From the NCBI GenBank assembly GCA_903900705.1, contig CAIUOG010000019.1, forward strand, positions 1 to 64,000: 64,000 nucleotides of DNA. Direction: 5' to 3'. Numbering within the stretch: position 1 is the stretch's first letter; the number at the start of each line of letters is the position of its first letter. Positions 1 through 8,731 of this stretch are shown here, piece after piece. Under the pieces are notes generated by a model, which was not told the DNA's origin, did no database searches, and saw nothing but the letters and a program-made list of their open reading frames with translations. Position numbers and translations under genes: made by a program. The stretch comes from an uncultured Acidobacteriia bacterium. GTDB taxonomy: Bacteria > Acidobacteriota > Terriglobia > Bryobacterales > Bryobacteraceae.

Positions 1-371
1 ACCACCTTGGTGGCGGGATCAAAGACGCTGGTCACGCTCTGATTCGTTTCCCGATCAAACCAGTCATTGCCGATGATGCCGCTGATATTGGGCGTCGCGC
101 CGCTCAGAAACGTGGAGTGGCCGATGGCGGTCACGGTGAGCGCATGCGGGTAGTGCGCGTTTTCGAAAAACGCCCCATCATTCAGCAGGCGCTTCAGCCC
201 GGCGGTATACGAAGCACGGTATTTCAGCAGGTAATCATAACGGAACTGGTCGATCACGATGGCCAGAATCAACTTCGGCTTCGCCGGCGCGGGAGCCTGT
301 GAAAGAGAGGGCTGAGCCGTCAACACAAACGGCAAGGCAGCCAGCAGAATGGAGGCGGGAAAACGTCTCAT
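1..371 (-). CDS. Exported alkaline-phosphatase-superfamily protein (PafA/NPP-like), N-terminal fragment
   Basis: Reads leftward off the window edge, so only about 123 N-terminal residues are seen. The start ATG ends at 371. Residues 1 to about 25 form a signal peptide (MRRFPASILLAALPFVLTAQ). Mature sequence shows LAIVIDQFRYDYL, where the Asp at about 41 fits the first metal ligand of the superfamily, and TVTAIGHS, where the first Thr (about 79) fits the nucleophile of PafA-type phosphatases. By family this is a periplasmic phosphomonoesterase or phosphodiesterase; substrate cannot be told from this part. Divergent from the APC permease at 473. A CATAAT hexamer 12 bases before the ATG is a possible -10. 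Confidence 0.75.
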   Translation of the reverse strand, partial: MRRFPASILLAALPFVLTAQPSLSQAPAPAKPKLILAIVIDQFRYDYLLKYRASYTAGLKRLLNDGAFFENAHYPHALTVTAIGHSTFLSGATPNISGIIGNDWFDRETNQSVTSVFDPATKV

Positions 372-462
372 GGGGATGGTTTTATTATGCCGTCCGGCAA
401 GCCCCCCGCGGGTTACGATTCGGTAACACATGCGGGCAGAGTATCCTGCAGAGAACCCGTGC

Positions 463-467
463 AAGGA
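463..467 (+). promoter_or_regulatory. Ribosome binding site deciding the APC permease start
   Basis: AAGGA ends five bases before the GTG at 473. This supports GTG 473 over the upstream in-frame start at 299, which would overlap the divergent phosphatase gene and add residues that do not look like a permease. Confidence 0.6.
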
Positions 468-472
468 ACCCC

Positions 473-1753
473 GTGCCACTAGCCCGAAAGCTCAATCTCT
501 TCGATGCCGTGATGATCGTGATGGGCGGAATCATCGGTTCCGGCATCTTCATGAATCCCTATGTGGTGGCGCAGCGGGTCCACACGCCGGAACTGATACT
601 CGGGGTATGGTTCCTCGGCGGAGCGATGGCCATGGCCGGCGCATTCGTTTATGCGGAACTGGCGGCGCGAAGCTCCGAGGTCGGCGGCCAGTACGCTTAC
701 CTGCGTGACGCCTGGCATCCCCTCGTTGCCTTCCTCTACGGCTGGTGCCTCCTCCTCGTCATTCAGACGGGCGGGATGGCCGCCGTCGCCGTCACCTTCG
801 CGAACTACCTGATTGAACTGACGGGCCTCGCGCTCCCCGCAAGTGTGGTTGCCGCCATCACCCTCGCCGCGCTGGCTGTCGTAAACATCGGGGGCGTGCG
901 CCATGGCAGCACCATCCAGAACGTGCTGATGCTGCTCAAGATTCTCGCCATCGCGGTCCTGGTGGTCGCCGGCTTTGTGGTACCTGGTCATCCGCCGTCG
1001 CGGCCGCCGGAGGCCTCTTCCCTGCTCTCCATCGGTTCCGCCATGACCCCCGTCCTGTTCGCCTACGGTGGCTGGCAGACCGCCAGCTTTCTTTCCGGCG
1101 AAATGCGCGACCCCAAACGGGATCTCACGCGCGGCGTCATCCTCGGCGTTGCCGGAGTGATCACGCTCTACGTGGCGGTCAACTGGATCTGCGTCCGGGC
1201 GCTGGGTCCCGATGGCCTCGCCGTCACGCCCACCCCCGCCAGCGCCGTTATGCAGGCGGCCTTCGGCCCGGTGGGCGGCAAACTCATCGCGGCGGGAATC
1301 GCCATCTCCACCCTCGGCTTCCTGAGCCAGGGCATGCTGACCGCTCCCCGAATCTACTACGCGATGGCAAAGGATGGCGTCTTCTTCCGTGGCATCGCGC
1401 GGCTTCACCCAAAAACACAGGCGCCCGCCGCCGCCATCGCGCTGCAGGCACTGCTGGCCATCGGCATCGCGTTTTCCGGGCGCTATGACCAGATTCTGAA
1501 CTACGTCGTATCCATCGACTTCATCTTCTTCGGTCTCACCGGCGCCGCGCTGTTCGTGTTTCGCCGCCGCTCACCGCAATCACAGGGCTTCGCCGTCCCC
1601 GGCCACCCCTTCACGACGGTATTCTTCATTGCCGTCTGCTGGATCACCGTGCTCGCCACCATCGTGAAATTCCCCGCCACCAGTTCCGTGGGACTGGCAA
1701 TTCTGGTGGCCGGCGTGCCAGTCTGGATCTTATGGAACCGGAAAAAAGCGTAA
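473..1753 (+). CDS. APC superfamily amino acid permease (LAT-like)
   Basis: Inner-membrane secondary transporter of about 426 residues with roughly 12 hydrophobic segments. The first helix carries the family motif GGIIGSGIF (about residues 18-26), the unwound substrate-binding stretch of APC transporters, and the sixth carries FAYGGWQ. These point to the L-type amino acid transporter branch, usually an amino acid/proton symporter or exchanger; the substrate is not predictable. The GTG start at 473 has a good AAGGA site. The last 22 bases overlap the aminotransferase gene, so the two are probably cotranscribed and uptake may feed transamination (inference). Confidence 0.85.
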   Translation: MPLARKLNLFDAVMIVMGGIIGSGIFMNPYVVAQRVHTPELILGVWFLGGAMAMAGAFVYAELAARSSEVGGQYAYLRDAWHPLVAFLYGWCLLLVIQTGGMAAVAVTFANYLIELTGLALPASVVAAITLAALAVVNIGGVRHGSTIQNVLMLLKILAIAVLVVAGFVVPGHPPSRPPEASSLLSIGSAMTPVLFAYGGWQTASFLSGEMRDPKRDLTRGVILGVAGVITLYVAVNWICVRALGPDGLAVTPTPASAVMQAAFGPVGGKLIAAGIAISTLGFLSQGMLTAPRIYYAMAKDGVFFRGIARLHPKTQAPAAAIALQALLAIGIAFSGRYDQILNYVVSIDFIFFGLTGAALFVFRRRSPQSQGFAVPGHPFTTVFFIAVCWITVLATIVKFPATSSVGLAILVAGVPVWILWNRKKA

Positions 1754-2841
1754 GCGGGCGGGTCTTCGAATCGGCCTACATGGAGTGGGCGAAAACACGT
1801 TCGCGGGCGAAGTTCAACCTCGCGACGAGCGGTGTTCCAGGCTATCCGCTGGCCGGTCTCGGCGCGACGCTGGCGGATCTTGAAATCAACAAAAGCACTT
1901 CGGGCTACGGCTTTCCGCCCCTGCAGGAAGCGATTGGCGAGGAGTACGGCGTTCCCGCGGAGTGCGTCGTCGCGGGCGGCGGCACCTCCGGCGCGAATCA
2001 GTACGCCATGTCCCTTCTGCTCGGCCCGGGAGATGAAGCGCTCGTCGAACACCCCACCTACGACATTCTGCCCAACCTCGCGCTGTTTACCGGGGCCTCC
2101 GTGCGGTACTTCGAGCGGCGTCCGGAAAATGGCTGGAGCGTCGATCCCGAAGAACTCGCCCGCCTGATGACGCCTCGCACCAAACTGATCGTCCTCACCA
2201 ATCTGCACAATCCTTCCAGTACCCTGCTCGACGAAGCCACCCTGACGCGTATCGGCGAAGTGGCTGCTCGCCACGGCGCGCTCGTCATGGTGGACGAGGT
2301 TTATCTCGATTGCGTGTGGGATGCACGGCCGCGATCCGCCTTCCATCTGGGCCCGAACTTCCTCGTGACCAGCAGCCTGACCAAGGTGTACGGGCTGAGC
2401 GGCCTGCGTTGCGGATGGATCCTCGCCCAACCAGAACTCGCGCAAAGACTGTGGAAACTGATCGATCTTTTCGATAACATTCCCGCGCACCCGGCGGAGT
2501 TGCTCAGCGTGATGGCCTTCCGCAAGCTGGCGGAAATCCGTCTGCTCTCCCGCTCCATGATGGACCGCAACCGCGCTATTTACCGCGAGTTTGTCGAAGG
2601 TCCCGGCGCGGCACTTCGCGGCGGCGTCCCGGAGTACGGCACCGTCGTGTTCCCCGAACTGCCCGTGGCGGACGCCGGCGAGTTCTGCGACATTCTTCGC
2701 CATCAGTTCGAGACCACCGTCGTACCCGGAACATTCTTCGGTATGCCCTCGCACGTAAGAATCTCACTCGTGACGCAGGAAGAAACGCTGCGCGAGGGAC
2801 TCAAACGGATTCACGCTGCACTGACCATGATGCGGCATTAA
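1732..2841 (+). CDS. PLP-dependent class I/II aminotransferase
   Basis: A 369-residue fold-type I enzyme. Visible landmarks are GGGTSGANQ (about 82-90, phosphate-binding loop), LTNLHNPSS with Asn160, MVDEVYLD with Asp188 and Tyr191, SSLTKVYGLSGLRCGW with the Schiff-base Lys218, and Arg226 nearby. It is somewhat short for the family but has all core motifs. It should transfer an amino group between an amino acid and a 2-oxo acid in the cytosol; the specific substrate is not evident. The start lies inside the end of the APC permease gene, suggesting translational coupling. Nothing odd in codon use. Confidence 0.88.
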   Translation: MEPEKSVSGRVFESAYMEWAKTRSRAKFNLATSGVPGYPLAGLGATLADLEINKSTSGYGFPPLQEAIGEEYGVPAECVVAGGGTSGANQYAMSLLLGPGDEALVEHPTYDILPNLALFTGASVRYFERRPENGWSVDPEELARLMTPRTKLIVLTNLHNPSSTLLDEATLTRIGEVAARHGALVMVDEVYLDCVWDARPRSAFHLGPNFLVTSSLTKVYGLSGLRCGWILAQPELAQRLWKLIDLFDNIPAHPAELLSVMAFRKLAEIRLLSRSMMDRNRAIYREFVEGPGAALRGGVPEYGTVVFPELPVADAGEFCDILRHQFETTVVPGTFFGMPSHVRISLVTQEETLREGLKRIHAALTMMRH

Positions 2842-2865
2842 GCAAAGCCCGTCGCCAGAACCGGA

Positions 2866-2871
2866 TACAAT
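2866..2871 (+). promoter_or_regulatory. Candidate -10 hexamer (TACAAT) for the VWFA genes
   Basis: TACAAT ends 11 bases before the GTG start at 2883, leaving room for a 5' leader of only a few bases. No convincing -35 is seen 17 bases upstream. It resembles the -10 boxes placed 8 to 12 bases before other starts in this window. Confidence 0.4.
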
Positions 2872-2882
2872 AGGCCCACACT

Positions 2883-4598
2883 GTGCTGAACTCCATCACG
2901 CGCGCCGGACTCCTGTGCCTTCTCGCGATGTCCCCCGCCCTGCTCCCCGCGCAGACGCCGCCAACCGGACCGGCAACCCAGGAAATCGCCACCCAGGAAG
3001 AATCCGTCACCTTTAAATCCAAAGTCAACCTCGTCCTCGTCCCCGTGGTGGTCCGCGACAAGGCCGGCAAACCGGTCCCCAATCTGCGCCAGCAGGATTT
3101 TCAGCTCTTCGACAAGGGCAAGGCGCAGATCATCACCAGATTCTCCATCGAAACCGCCGGTGGCAAGGCCATCGCGCGTGCCCCCGAACTCGACCTCACG
3201 CCGGAAGAAAAGGCCGCCCTTGCCGGTGCTCCCGCCGTCATCGCGCCCGACCACTTTGTTGCCTTTCTCTTCGACGATATCCATATTTCCTTCGGCGATC
3301 TGGTCGCCGTCCGCGAAGGCGCGGAGAAGCACATCGCCAACCTCAAATCCACAGACCGCGTCGCCATCTTCAGCACCTCCGGCCAGACCACACTGGATTT
3401 CACCGACGACCGCAACCAGATTCACGACACCCTGCTGAAACTCCGCCCCCGCCCCGTCGCCCGCAACACCGTGCAGGAATGCCCCGACATCAGCTATTAC
3501 ATGTCGGATCTCATCGTCAACAGGAACAACCAACTGGCGCTGAACGCCGCAGCCGCGGAGGCCCTGATCTGCGCCAACCTCCCCGATATGCAGTCCGCCA
3601 TCAGCATGGCGCAGGGGACCGCCTATCGCGTGCTCGGCTCCGGCGAGCAGGAAACCCGCGTCGCCATGTATAGCCTCAAAGATGTGGTCCGCCGCATGGC
3701 CCTCATGCCCGGCCAGCGGACTATCGTCTTCGCCTCACCCGGCTTTATCCGCCTCAATGACCAGTTGCAGGATGAAACCGGCATCATCGACCAGGCCATC
3801 CGTTCCAGCGTCACCATCAGCACGCTCGACGCCCGCGGCCTGTACACCGGGCAGCCCGATATTTCGAAGCGCGTCGTCAGTTTCCAGGCCGAACAACTCA
3901 AACGACAGTACGACCACGAAGCGGACAATGCCAATGCCGATATTCTCGCCGAACTGGCGGACGGCACCGGCGGCGCGTTCGTGCAGAACACTAACGACCT
4001 TGCCCGCGGCTTCCGCGAACTCTCCGCCGCCCCGGATGTCTACTACGTCCTTGGCTTCTCGCCCCAGAACCTTAAGCTTGATGGCAGCTATCATCCGCTC
4101 CGGGTGACCGTCAAAATCCCTCCCGGCCTCAGCCCGAAAGCCCGCCGCGGCTACTACGCGCCCCGCCATCTTTCGAGCGCCGATGAGGACGCCCGCGAGG
4201 AAATCTCCCAGGCACTGTTCTCCCGCGAGGAAATGCGCGACATCCCGATCGACATCCACACCCAATTCTTCAAGTCGAACGAGGCCGAGGCAAAACTCGG
4301 CGTGGTCACCCGCGTGGATGTTCGCAAACTCCATTTCCGCAAGGCCGACGGACGCAATGTGAACGACGTTGAGATCGTCACCGCCCTGTTCGACCGCAAT
4401 GGCAATATCCAGCAAACCGTCAGCAAAATCCTCAAAATGAAGCTGCTCGATGCGACACTGGCAACGAAGGTCAACAACGGACTTGCGGTCCGGTGCGATT
4501 TCAAAGTCTCACCGGGAATGTATGTTATCCGGCTCGTGGTCCGCGATGCCGAAGGTCAAATGATGGCGGCGCAGAATGCCGCCGTGGAGATTCCGTAA
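2883..4598 (+). CDS. VWFA-related acidobacterial secreted protein
   Basis: A 571-residue exported protein starting at GTG 2883 with a signal peptide over about residues 1-24 (cleavage near LLPAQ). It belongs to the VWFA-related acidobacterial domain family: a leading beta region (VNLVLVPVVVRDKAGKPV, LRQQDFQLFD), then a von Willebrand A-like Rossmann domain whose metal site is altered (FLFDDIHISFGD instead of DxSxS), and the conserved GQRTIVFASPGF and YYVLGFSPQN segments. The C-terminal third is beta-rich. Function is unknown; family members are thought to be surface or periplasmic binding proteins. Two bases separate it from a paralogue, so the two form an operon. Confidence 0.85.
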   Translation: MLNSITRAGLLCLLAMSPALLPAQTPPTGPATQEIATQEESVTFKSKVNLVLVPVVVRDKAGKPVPNLRQQDFQLFDKGKAQIITRFSIETAGGKAIARAPELDLTPEEKAALAGAPAVIAPDHFVAFLFDDIHISFGDLVAVREGAEKHIANLKSTDRVAIFSTSGQTTLDFTDDRNQIHDTLLKLRPRPVARNTVQECPDISYYMSDLIVNRNNQLALNAAAAEALICANLPDMQSAISMAQGTAYRVLGSGEQETRVAMYSLKDVVRRMALMPGQRTIVFASPGFIRLNDQLQDETGIIDQAIRSSVTISTLDARGLYTGQPDISKRVVSFQAEQLKRQYDHEADNANADILAELADGTGGAFVQNTNDLARGFRELSAAPDVYYVLGFSPQNLKLDGSYHPLRVTVKIPPGLSPKARRGYYAPRHLSSADEDAREEISQALFSREEMRDIPIDIHTQFFKSNEAEAKLGVVTRVDVRKLHFRKADGRNVNDVEIVTALFDRNGNIQQTVSKILKMKLLDATLATKVNNGLAVRCDFKVSPGMYVIRLVVRDAEGQMMAAQNAAVEIP

Positions 4599-4600
4599 AA

Positions 4601-6871
4601 ATGAAGGTTCTTTCTCTGCTTGCCCTCTCTTCGCTGGTCGCCGGGTTCGTCCACGCCCAGCAGGAACCCATCGACAGCCACACCACCATCCGCAGCGAAT
4701 CTCGGCTCGTGCTGATCGATTCCGTAGTCACCGATAAGAAAGGCGCCTACGTCCGCGACCTGACGAAGAAGGACTTCAAGCTCTGGGAAGACGGCAAGGA
4801 ACAGCAGCTCTCCACCTTCCAGTACCAGGCGGACGGGTCACCGGCCTCGGCCAGCCAGAAACACTACCTGGTCCTGTTCTTTGACAACTCTACCGTTACG
4901 CCGGCCAATCAGATCTATGCGCGCCAGGCGGCCACCAAATTCATCGAGTCCAATGCCGGCCCGAACCGTCTGATCGCCATCGTGGAATTCGAAGGCTCTC
5001 TGCGCGTCGCGCAGAACTTCACCGACGATTCCGACCGGCTCAAAAAGGTGGTCAGCGGGGTGAAGTTCTCCAGCACCTCGCCCAACGAGACCTCCACCGG
5101 CCTCTCCGGCCCGGGTTTCACCAACTATTCCACCCGCAATGTACTCGGGGCGCTTCGCAATATGGCGAAAGGCCTCGCTCAGGTTCCCGGCCGAAAAACA
5201 CTGGTGTTCCTGTCCGGAGGTTTCCGCCTGACTCCGGACACCCTCACGGATCTCACCGCCGCGGTAGACGCCTGCAACCACTCGAATGTGGCGGTTTATC
5301 CCATCGACGTTCGGGGCCTGGCCGGCCCCACCGTCGGCGCCATCGGCCCCCTGGGCGGTCTGCTGCGTTCGCCCGGACTCGCCATGCTGAACGCGGAACT
5401 TCTTTCCCCCCTGGCCTTTCAGATTAAAGGCGGGGGCGGTGCGCCCAGCGGCGGCTCTTCCACCGGAGGCAGCCCCGGCGCGGGCAATACCGGGGGAACA
5501 CGCGCTCCGTCCGCGGGAGGCGGCGTAAACCCTGGCGCCGGCACCAGCTCACCCGGCGGCGCCAGGACCGGCGCACCGCCCAGCATTGGCACCAGCAATC
5601 CCGGTACCGGCAACCGCGGTGGCGTCACCCCCAACAATGGCGGGGGCGGCTTCAACAACAACAACAACCAGAATCAGCTGAACAACATCAACCAGAACCG
5701 CCTGCGCAATCTCATTCCCCCAACGGATCGCCCCCTCGGCGGCGTGCAGGATGTCCTCTATGACCTTGCCAACGGCACCGGCGGCTTCGTCATCGTCAAT
5801 ACGAATGACCTTCTGGGCGGCATGGAAAAAATCGGCCGGGAGCAGGATCAGTACTACATCCTCGGCTACGTCCCCACCAAGGAACTCGAACCCGGCGCAT
5901 GCCACAGCATCAAGGTGAAGGTGGACCGCGGCGGCGCGGTCCTGCGCTATCGCACCGGTTATTGCGATGCCAAAACCGTGGACATCCTCTCCGGCACGCC
6001 CACTCAGCGCGAACTCGAAGCCCGGCTCAGCGGAACCGCGACTCCCACCGTCCAGGCCTCCATCCAGACCCCGTTCTTCTACATTTCCCCCAACACCGCG
6101 CGCGTCAGCGTCGCTCTCGATATACCCGGCGAAGGCATGAAATTCGTTAAGGATAAAGGGAAATTCCAGACAAAGATGAATGTGATCGGCATCGCTTACC
6201 TGCCCGACGGCGCCGTAGCCGCGCGTTTCAGCGATACCGTGAAGTTCTCTCTCGAAGACAAGAAGGCCGTCGAAAACTTCGCCGGACAAACCTTCCACTA
6301 CGAGAAACAGGTGGAAATGGCCTCCGGCAAATACGTCCTCAAAGTAATCTTCAGCTCCGCGGCGGATAGCTTTGGCAAACTCGAAACCCCGCTTTCGGTC
6401 GATCCGTGGGAGCCGAAACAGTTCTTCCTCAGTGGCATCGCACTCAGCAAGTCCATCCGTAAAACGGACTCCGCCGCCGTGGGAATCGAGTCGGAAGTTC
6501 TGGAAGATCTGGTACCGCTGACGGTGGGAGGAATTCAGGTGAAGCCCGCCGGCACCAATCGCTTCCGGAAAACAGACAGCGCCTTTATCTACGCGGAAAT
6601 GTACGAACCCGCGCTGACCGTGCCCGATCAGAAAGAGTACCCGGCGATGGGCGTCCAGATGATCCTGATCGACGCCAAAACCGGTAAGCTCGCGAAAGAC
6701 TTCGGGATCACCCGGCTCGCGTCCGGCGGCCAACCCGGCAATCCGGCCGTCCCCATGGGCCTCAAAATTCCCATCGCCGACCTCGAACCGGGCCCCTACC
6801 GCGTGGAAGTGAAAGCGCTCGATTCCACCGGCGCGCAGTACGCCCGCTCCGTTGGTCTCGAAATTCAGTAG
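4601..6871 (+). CDS. VWFA-related acidobacterial secreted protein with a Gly/Asn-rich loop
   Basis: Start ATG 4601 has GGAGA 10 bases upstream and follows the previous stop by two bases; an upstream in-frame start at 4493 lies inside the preceding gene and is rejected. The 756-residue product has a signal peptide (MKVLSLLALSSLVAGFVHAQ), the RLVLIDSVVTDKKG and LTKKDFKLWED lead region, and a VWA-like core with LVLFFDNSTVTP, closer to a true MIDAS than its neighbour. Residues about 276-363 form a low-complexity insert of Gly, Pro, Ser and Asn between the halves of the VWA region, followed by YYILGYVPTKE. The C-terminal 350 residues are beta-rich. Role unknown; it probably acts outside the inner membrane. 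Confidence 0.85.
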   Translation: MKVLSLLALSSLVAGFVHAQQEPIDSHTTIRSESRLVLIDSVVTDKKGAYVRDLTKKDFKLWEDGKEQQLSTFQYQADGSPASASQKHYLVLFFDNSTVTPANQIYARQAATKFIESNAGPNRLIAIVEFEGSLRVAQNFTDDSDRLKKVVSGVKFSSTSPNETSTGLSGPGFTNYSTRNVLGALRNMAKGLAQVPGRKTLVFLSGGFRLTPDTLTDLTAAVDACNHSNVAVYPIDVRGLAGPTVGAIGPLGGLLRSPGLAMLNAELLSPLAFQIKGGGGAPSGGSSTGGSPGAGNTGGTRAPSAGGGVNPGAGTSSPGGARTGAPPSIGTSNPGTGNRGGVTPNNGGGGFNNNNNQNQLNNINQNRLRNLIPPTDRPLGGVQDVLYDLANGTGGFVIVNTNDLLGGMEKIGREQDQYYILGYVPTKELEPGACHSIKVKVDRGGAVLRYRTGYCDAKTVDILSGTPTQRELEARLSGTATPTVQASIQTPFFYISPNTARVSVALDIPGEGMKFVKDKGKFQTKMNVIGIAYLPDGAVAARFSDTVKFSLEDKKAVENFAGQTFHYEKQVEMASGKYVLKVIFSSAADSFGKLETPLSVDPWEPKQFFLSGIALSKSIRKTDSAAVGIESEVLEDLVPLTVGGIQVKPAGTNRFRKTDSAFIYAEMYEPALTVPDQKEYPAMGVQMILIDAKTGKLAKDFGITRLASGGQPGNPAVPMGLKIPIADLEPGPYRVEVKALDSTGAQYARSVGLEIQ

Positions 6872-6872
6872 C

Positions 6873-7814
6873 CTACTGGCTCTTCCGATACCAGTCCAGG
6901 GTCGCCCGCATCCCCTCTTCGAAGGTGAATGCGGGCGCATGACCCAAGACCTTCACCGCGAGGGTTGTATCCGCCTGCGAATCCCGCACGTCGCCTTCCC
7001 GGGGAGGACCATACTGCGCCGCAATCGAGACACCTTCAATCTTCTGAAGCAACTCCCACGCCTGATTCAGCGTGATCCGCCCGCCGTTGCCACCGTTGTA
7101 TACCCGTCCGGACGCGCTCGCCGGAGCCTTCGCCGCCCGCAGATTGAGCGCCACCACATCCTCCACAAACGTGAAGTCGCGCGATTGCTCGCCATCTCCG
7201 AAAATCGTGGGCGATGTGCGCGCCAGGATGTGCTTCATGAACAGGCTCAGCACACCGGAGTAGGCGCTGGAAGGGTCCTGGCGCGGACCGAAGACATTGA
7301 AGTACCGGATACTGATGGTCTCCAGGCCGAAACACGAAGCCCAGACCGACAGGTAATACTCGCCCATCAGCTTCTGCGCCGCGTAAGGCGACTTCGGCAT
7401 TGTAGCCATGGTCTCTACCTTCGGGAGCACCAGCGTGTCGCCATAGGCGGATGACGACGCCGCGTAGATAACACGACGCACGCCGGCATCCTTCGCCGCG
7501 CGCAGAACATTAAACGTCCCGTTCACGTTCACGTCATGCGACGGAACAGGGTCATGGATCGACCGCGGTACCGAGGGAATCGCCGCCTCATGAAACACCA
7601 TCTCCACGCCTTCCATGGCGTTGCGCATCGCGTCATAGTCGCGAATATCCACCTGGTGGAAGTCGATACGGCCCCGCACTTCCTCGATATTCTTCAGATG
7701 GCCCGTAAACAGGTTGTCGACCACCACCACCCGATCCGCGCCTTCACGGAGCAGGCCGCGCACCAGGGCGGATCCGATAAACCCGGCCCCTCCCGTAACC
7801 AGAAACGAACTCAC
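6873..7814 (-). CDS. NAD-dependent epimerase/dehydratase (extended SDR, UDP-sugar epimerase-like)
   Basis: A 313-residue extended short-chain dehydrogenase. The N-terminal GGAGFIGSALVRG (8-20) is the NAD-binding glycine motif, and SSSAYG plus Tyr144 and Lys148 in SPYAAQK form the catalytic triad region. ISIRYFNVFGPRQDPSSAYSGV matches the GalE/WbpP-type substrate loop, so a UDP-hexose 4-epimerase or related nucleotide-sugar enzyme is most likely. Its ATG overlaps the stop of the upstream sugar isomerase by four bases, so the pair is translationally coupled. Its stop is one base from that of the convergent VWFA gene. Confidence 0.87.
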   Translation of the reverse strand: MSSFLVTGGAGFIGSALVRGLLREGADRVVVVDNLFTGHLKNIEEVRGRIDFHQVDIRDYDAMRNAMEGVEMVFHEAAIPSVPRSIHDPVPSHDVNVNGTFNVLRAAKDAGVRRVIYAASSSAYGDTLVLPKVETMATMPKSPYAAQKLMGEYYLSVWASCFGLETISIRYFNVFGPRQDPSSAYSGVLSLFMKHILARTSPTIFGDGEQSRDFTFVEDVVALNLRAAKAPASASGRVYNGGNGGRITLNQAWELLQKIEGVSIAAQYGPPREGDVRDSQADTTLAVKVLGHAPAFTFEEGMRATLDWYRKSQ

Positions 7815-8671
7815 CGCGAACCTCCCTTTGCAGTCCGCTCCTGCAATTTCAGATATTCGATCGTATCGGTGGCGATTTTCTCCCCGCCAAACGAAAAATC
7901 AAACGCTTCCACGGATATCCATCCATCGTAATGGAGCCGGTCCAGTGCCCGGAAAATACTGACGAAATCATAATTTCCCGTCCCCGGGTGTTTTCCATCC
8001 ATTTCATTCACATGGACGTGCCGGATCAGCTCGAAATACTTCTCCACCAGCCGGGCGTGCGGCTCCGTCTCGTCTTCCGCATTGTGGCTGTCAAACATGG
8101 TTTTCAGCCCCGCGCTGCCGACTTCACGCACCACCCCTGCCGCCTCTTCCAGCGTCGTAATCACATCGCTCTGTGACTTCGGCAGAGCTTCCATCAGAAT
8201 GGTGACGCCCCGCTCCGCCGCGTGCGGAGCCACGCTCGCCATCCCTTCGATAAAATTCCGCTTCGCCTCCGCCGGCGTCAGACCACCGGTAGACGACCGC
8301 TGTTTCGGAGAACCAAAAATCATCACGCCGTTGGACTCGCCATTCCCCGCCAGATCCGCACAAAGATCCACCAGGTTCCGCACATGCCCCCAACTCGCCG
8401 CGCGCAGTTCCGCGTCCGGGCCGGAAACATGAATCTTCTTCGGCGTCACCAGCAGCCAGTGCAGCCCCACGAACCCGATGCCCTCATCCGACATCATGCG
8501 ACGGTATTCAGCGCGCTGTGCGGCGCTGATGTCGAGCGGATCAGCCGCCAGCGTAAACGGCGCAATCTCAATGCCTCCATACCCGAGCCGCCGCAGCAGC
8601 CGGCAGACCTGATCGAATGGCTGGCCCTCAAAGGCCTCATTACACATCGCGTAGCGGAAAGGAGCACCCAT
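7811..8671 (-). CDS. Sugar phosphate isomerase/epimerase (xylose-isomerase-like TIM barrel)
   Basis: A 286-residue protein of the AP-endonuclease-2/xylose-isomerase-like family. Metal-binding landmarks of the barrel are visible: ILMEALPKSQSDV (Glu), MFDSHNAEDE (Asp and His), HVHVNEMDGKHPGTGNYDF (His) and ISVEAFDF (Glu). These proteins usually isomerise or epimerise a sugar or cyclitol. It is first in a two-gene operon with the epimerase, which supports a carbohydrate role. A CAAACT hexamer sits 9 bases before the ATG, a weaker version of the leaderless arrangement seen elsewhere. Divergent from rlmI. Confidence 0.82.
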   Translation of the reverse strand: MGAPFRYAMCNEAFEGQPFDQVCRLLRRLGYGGIEIAPFTLAADPLDISAAQRAEYRRMMSDEGIGFVGLHWLLVTPKKIHVSGPDAELRAASWGHVRNLVDLCADLAGNGESNGVMIFGSPKQRSSTGGLTPAEAKRNFIEGMASVAPHAAERGVTILMEALPKSQSDVITTLEEAAGVVREVGSAGLKTMFDSHNAEDETEPHARLVEKYFELIRHVHVNEMDGKHPGTGNYDFVSIFRALDRLHYDGWISVEAFDFSFGGEKIATDTIEYLKLQERTAKGGSR

Positions 8672-8731
8672 CAGCTACTCAGTTTGACAGACATGGCGTT
8701 TTGCCTGCGGGGGAATTGAGATCATAGGAAG

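Noticed and set aside
299-472. N-terminal extension of the APC permease
   Set aside because: It would overlap the divergent phosphatase gene, lacks permease character, and a GTG with a good ribosome site exists at 473.
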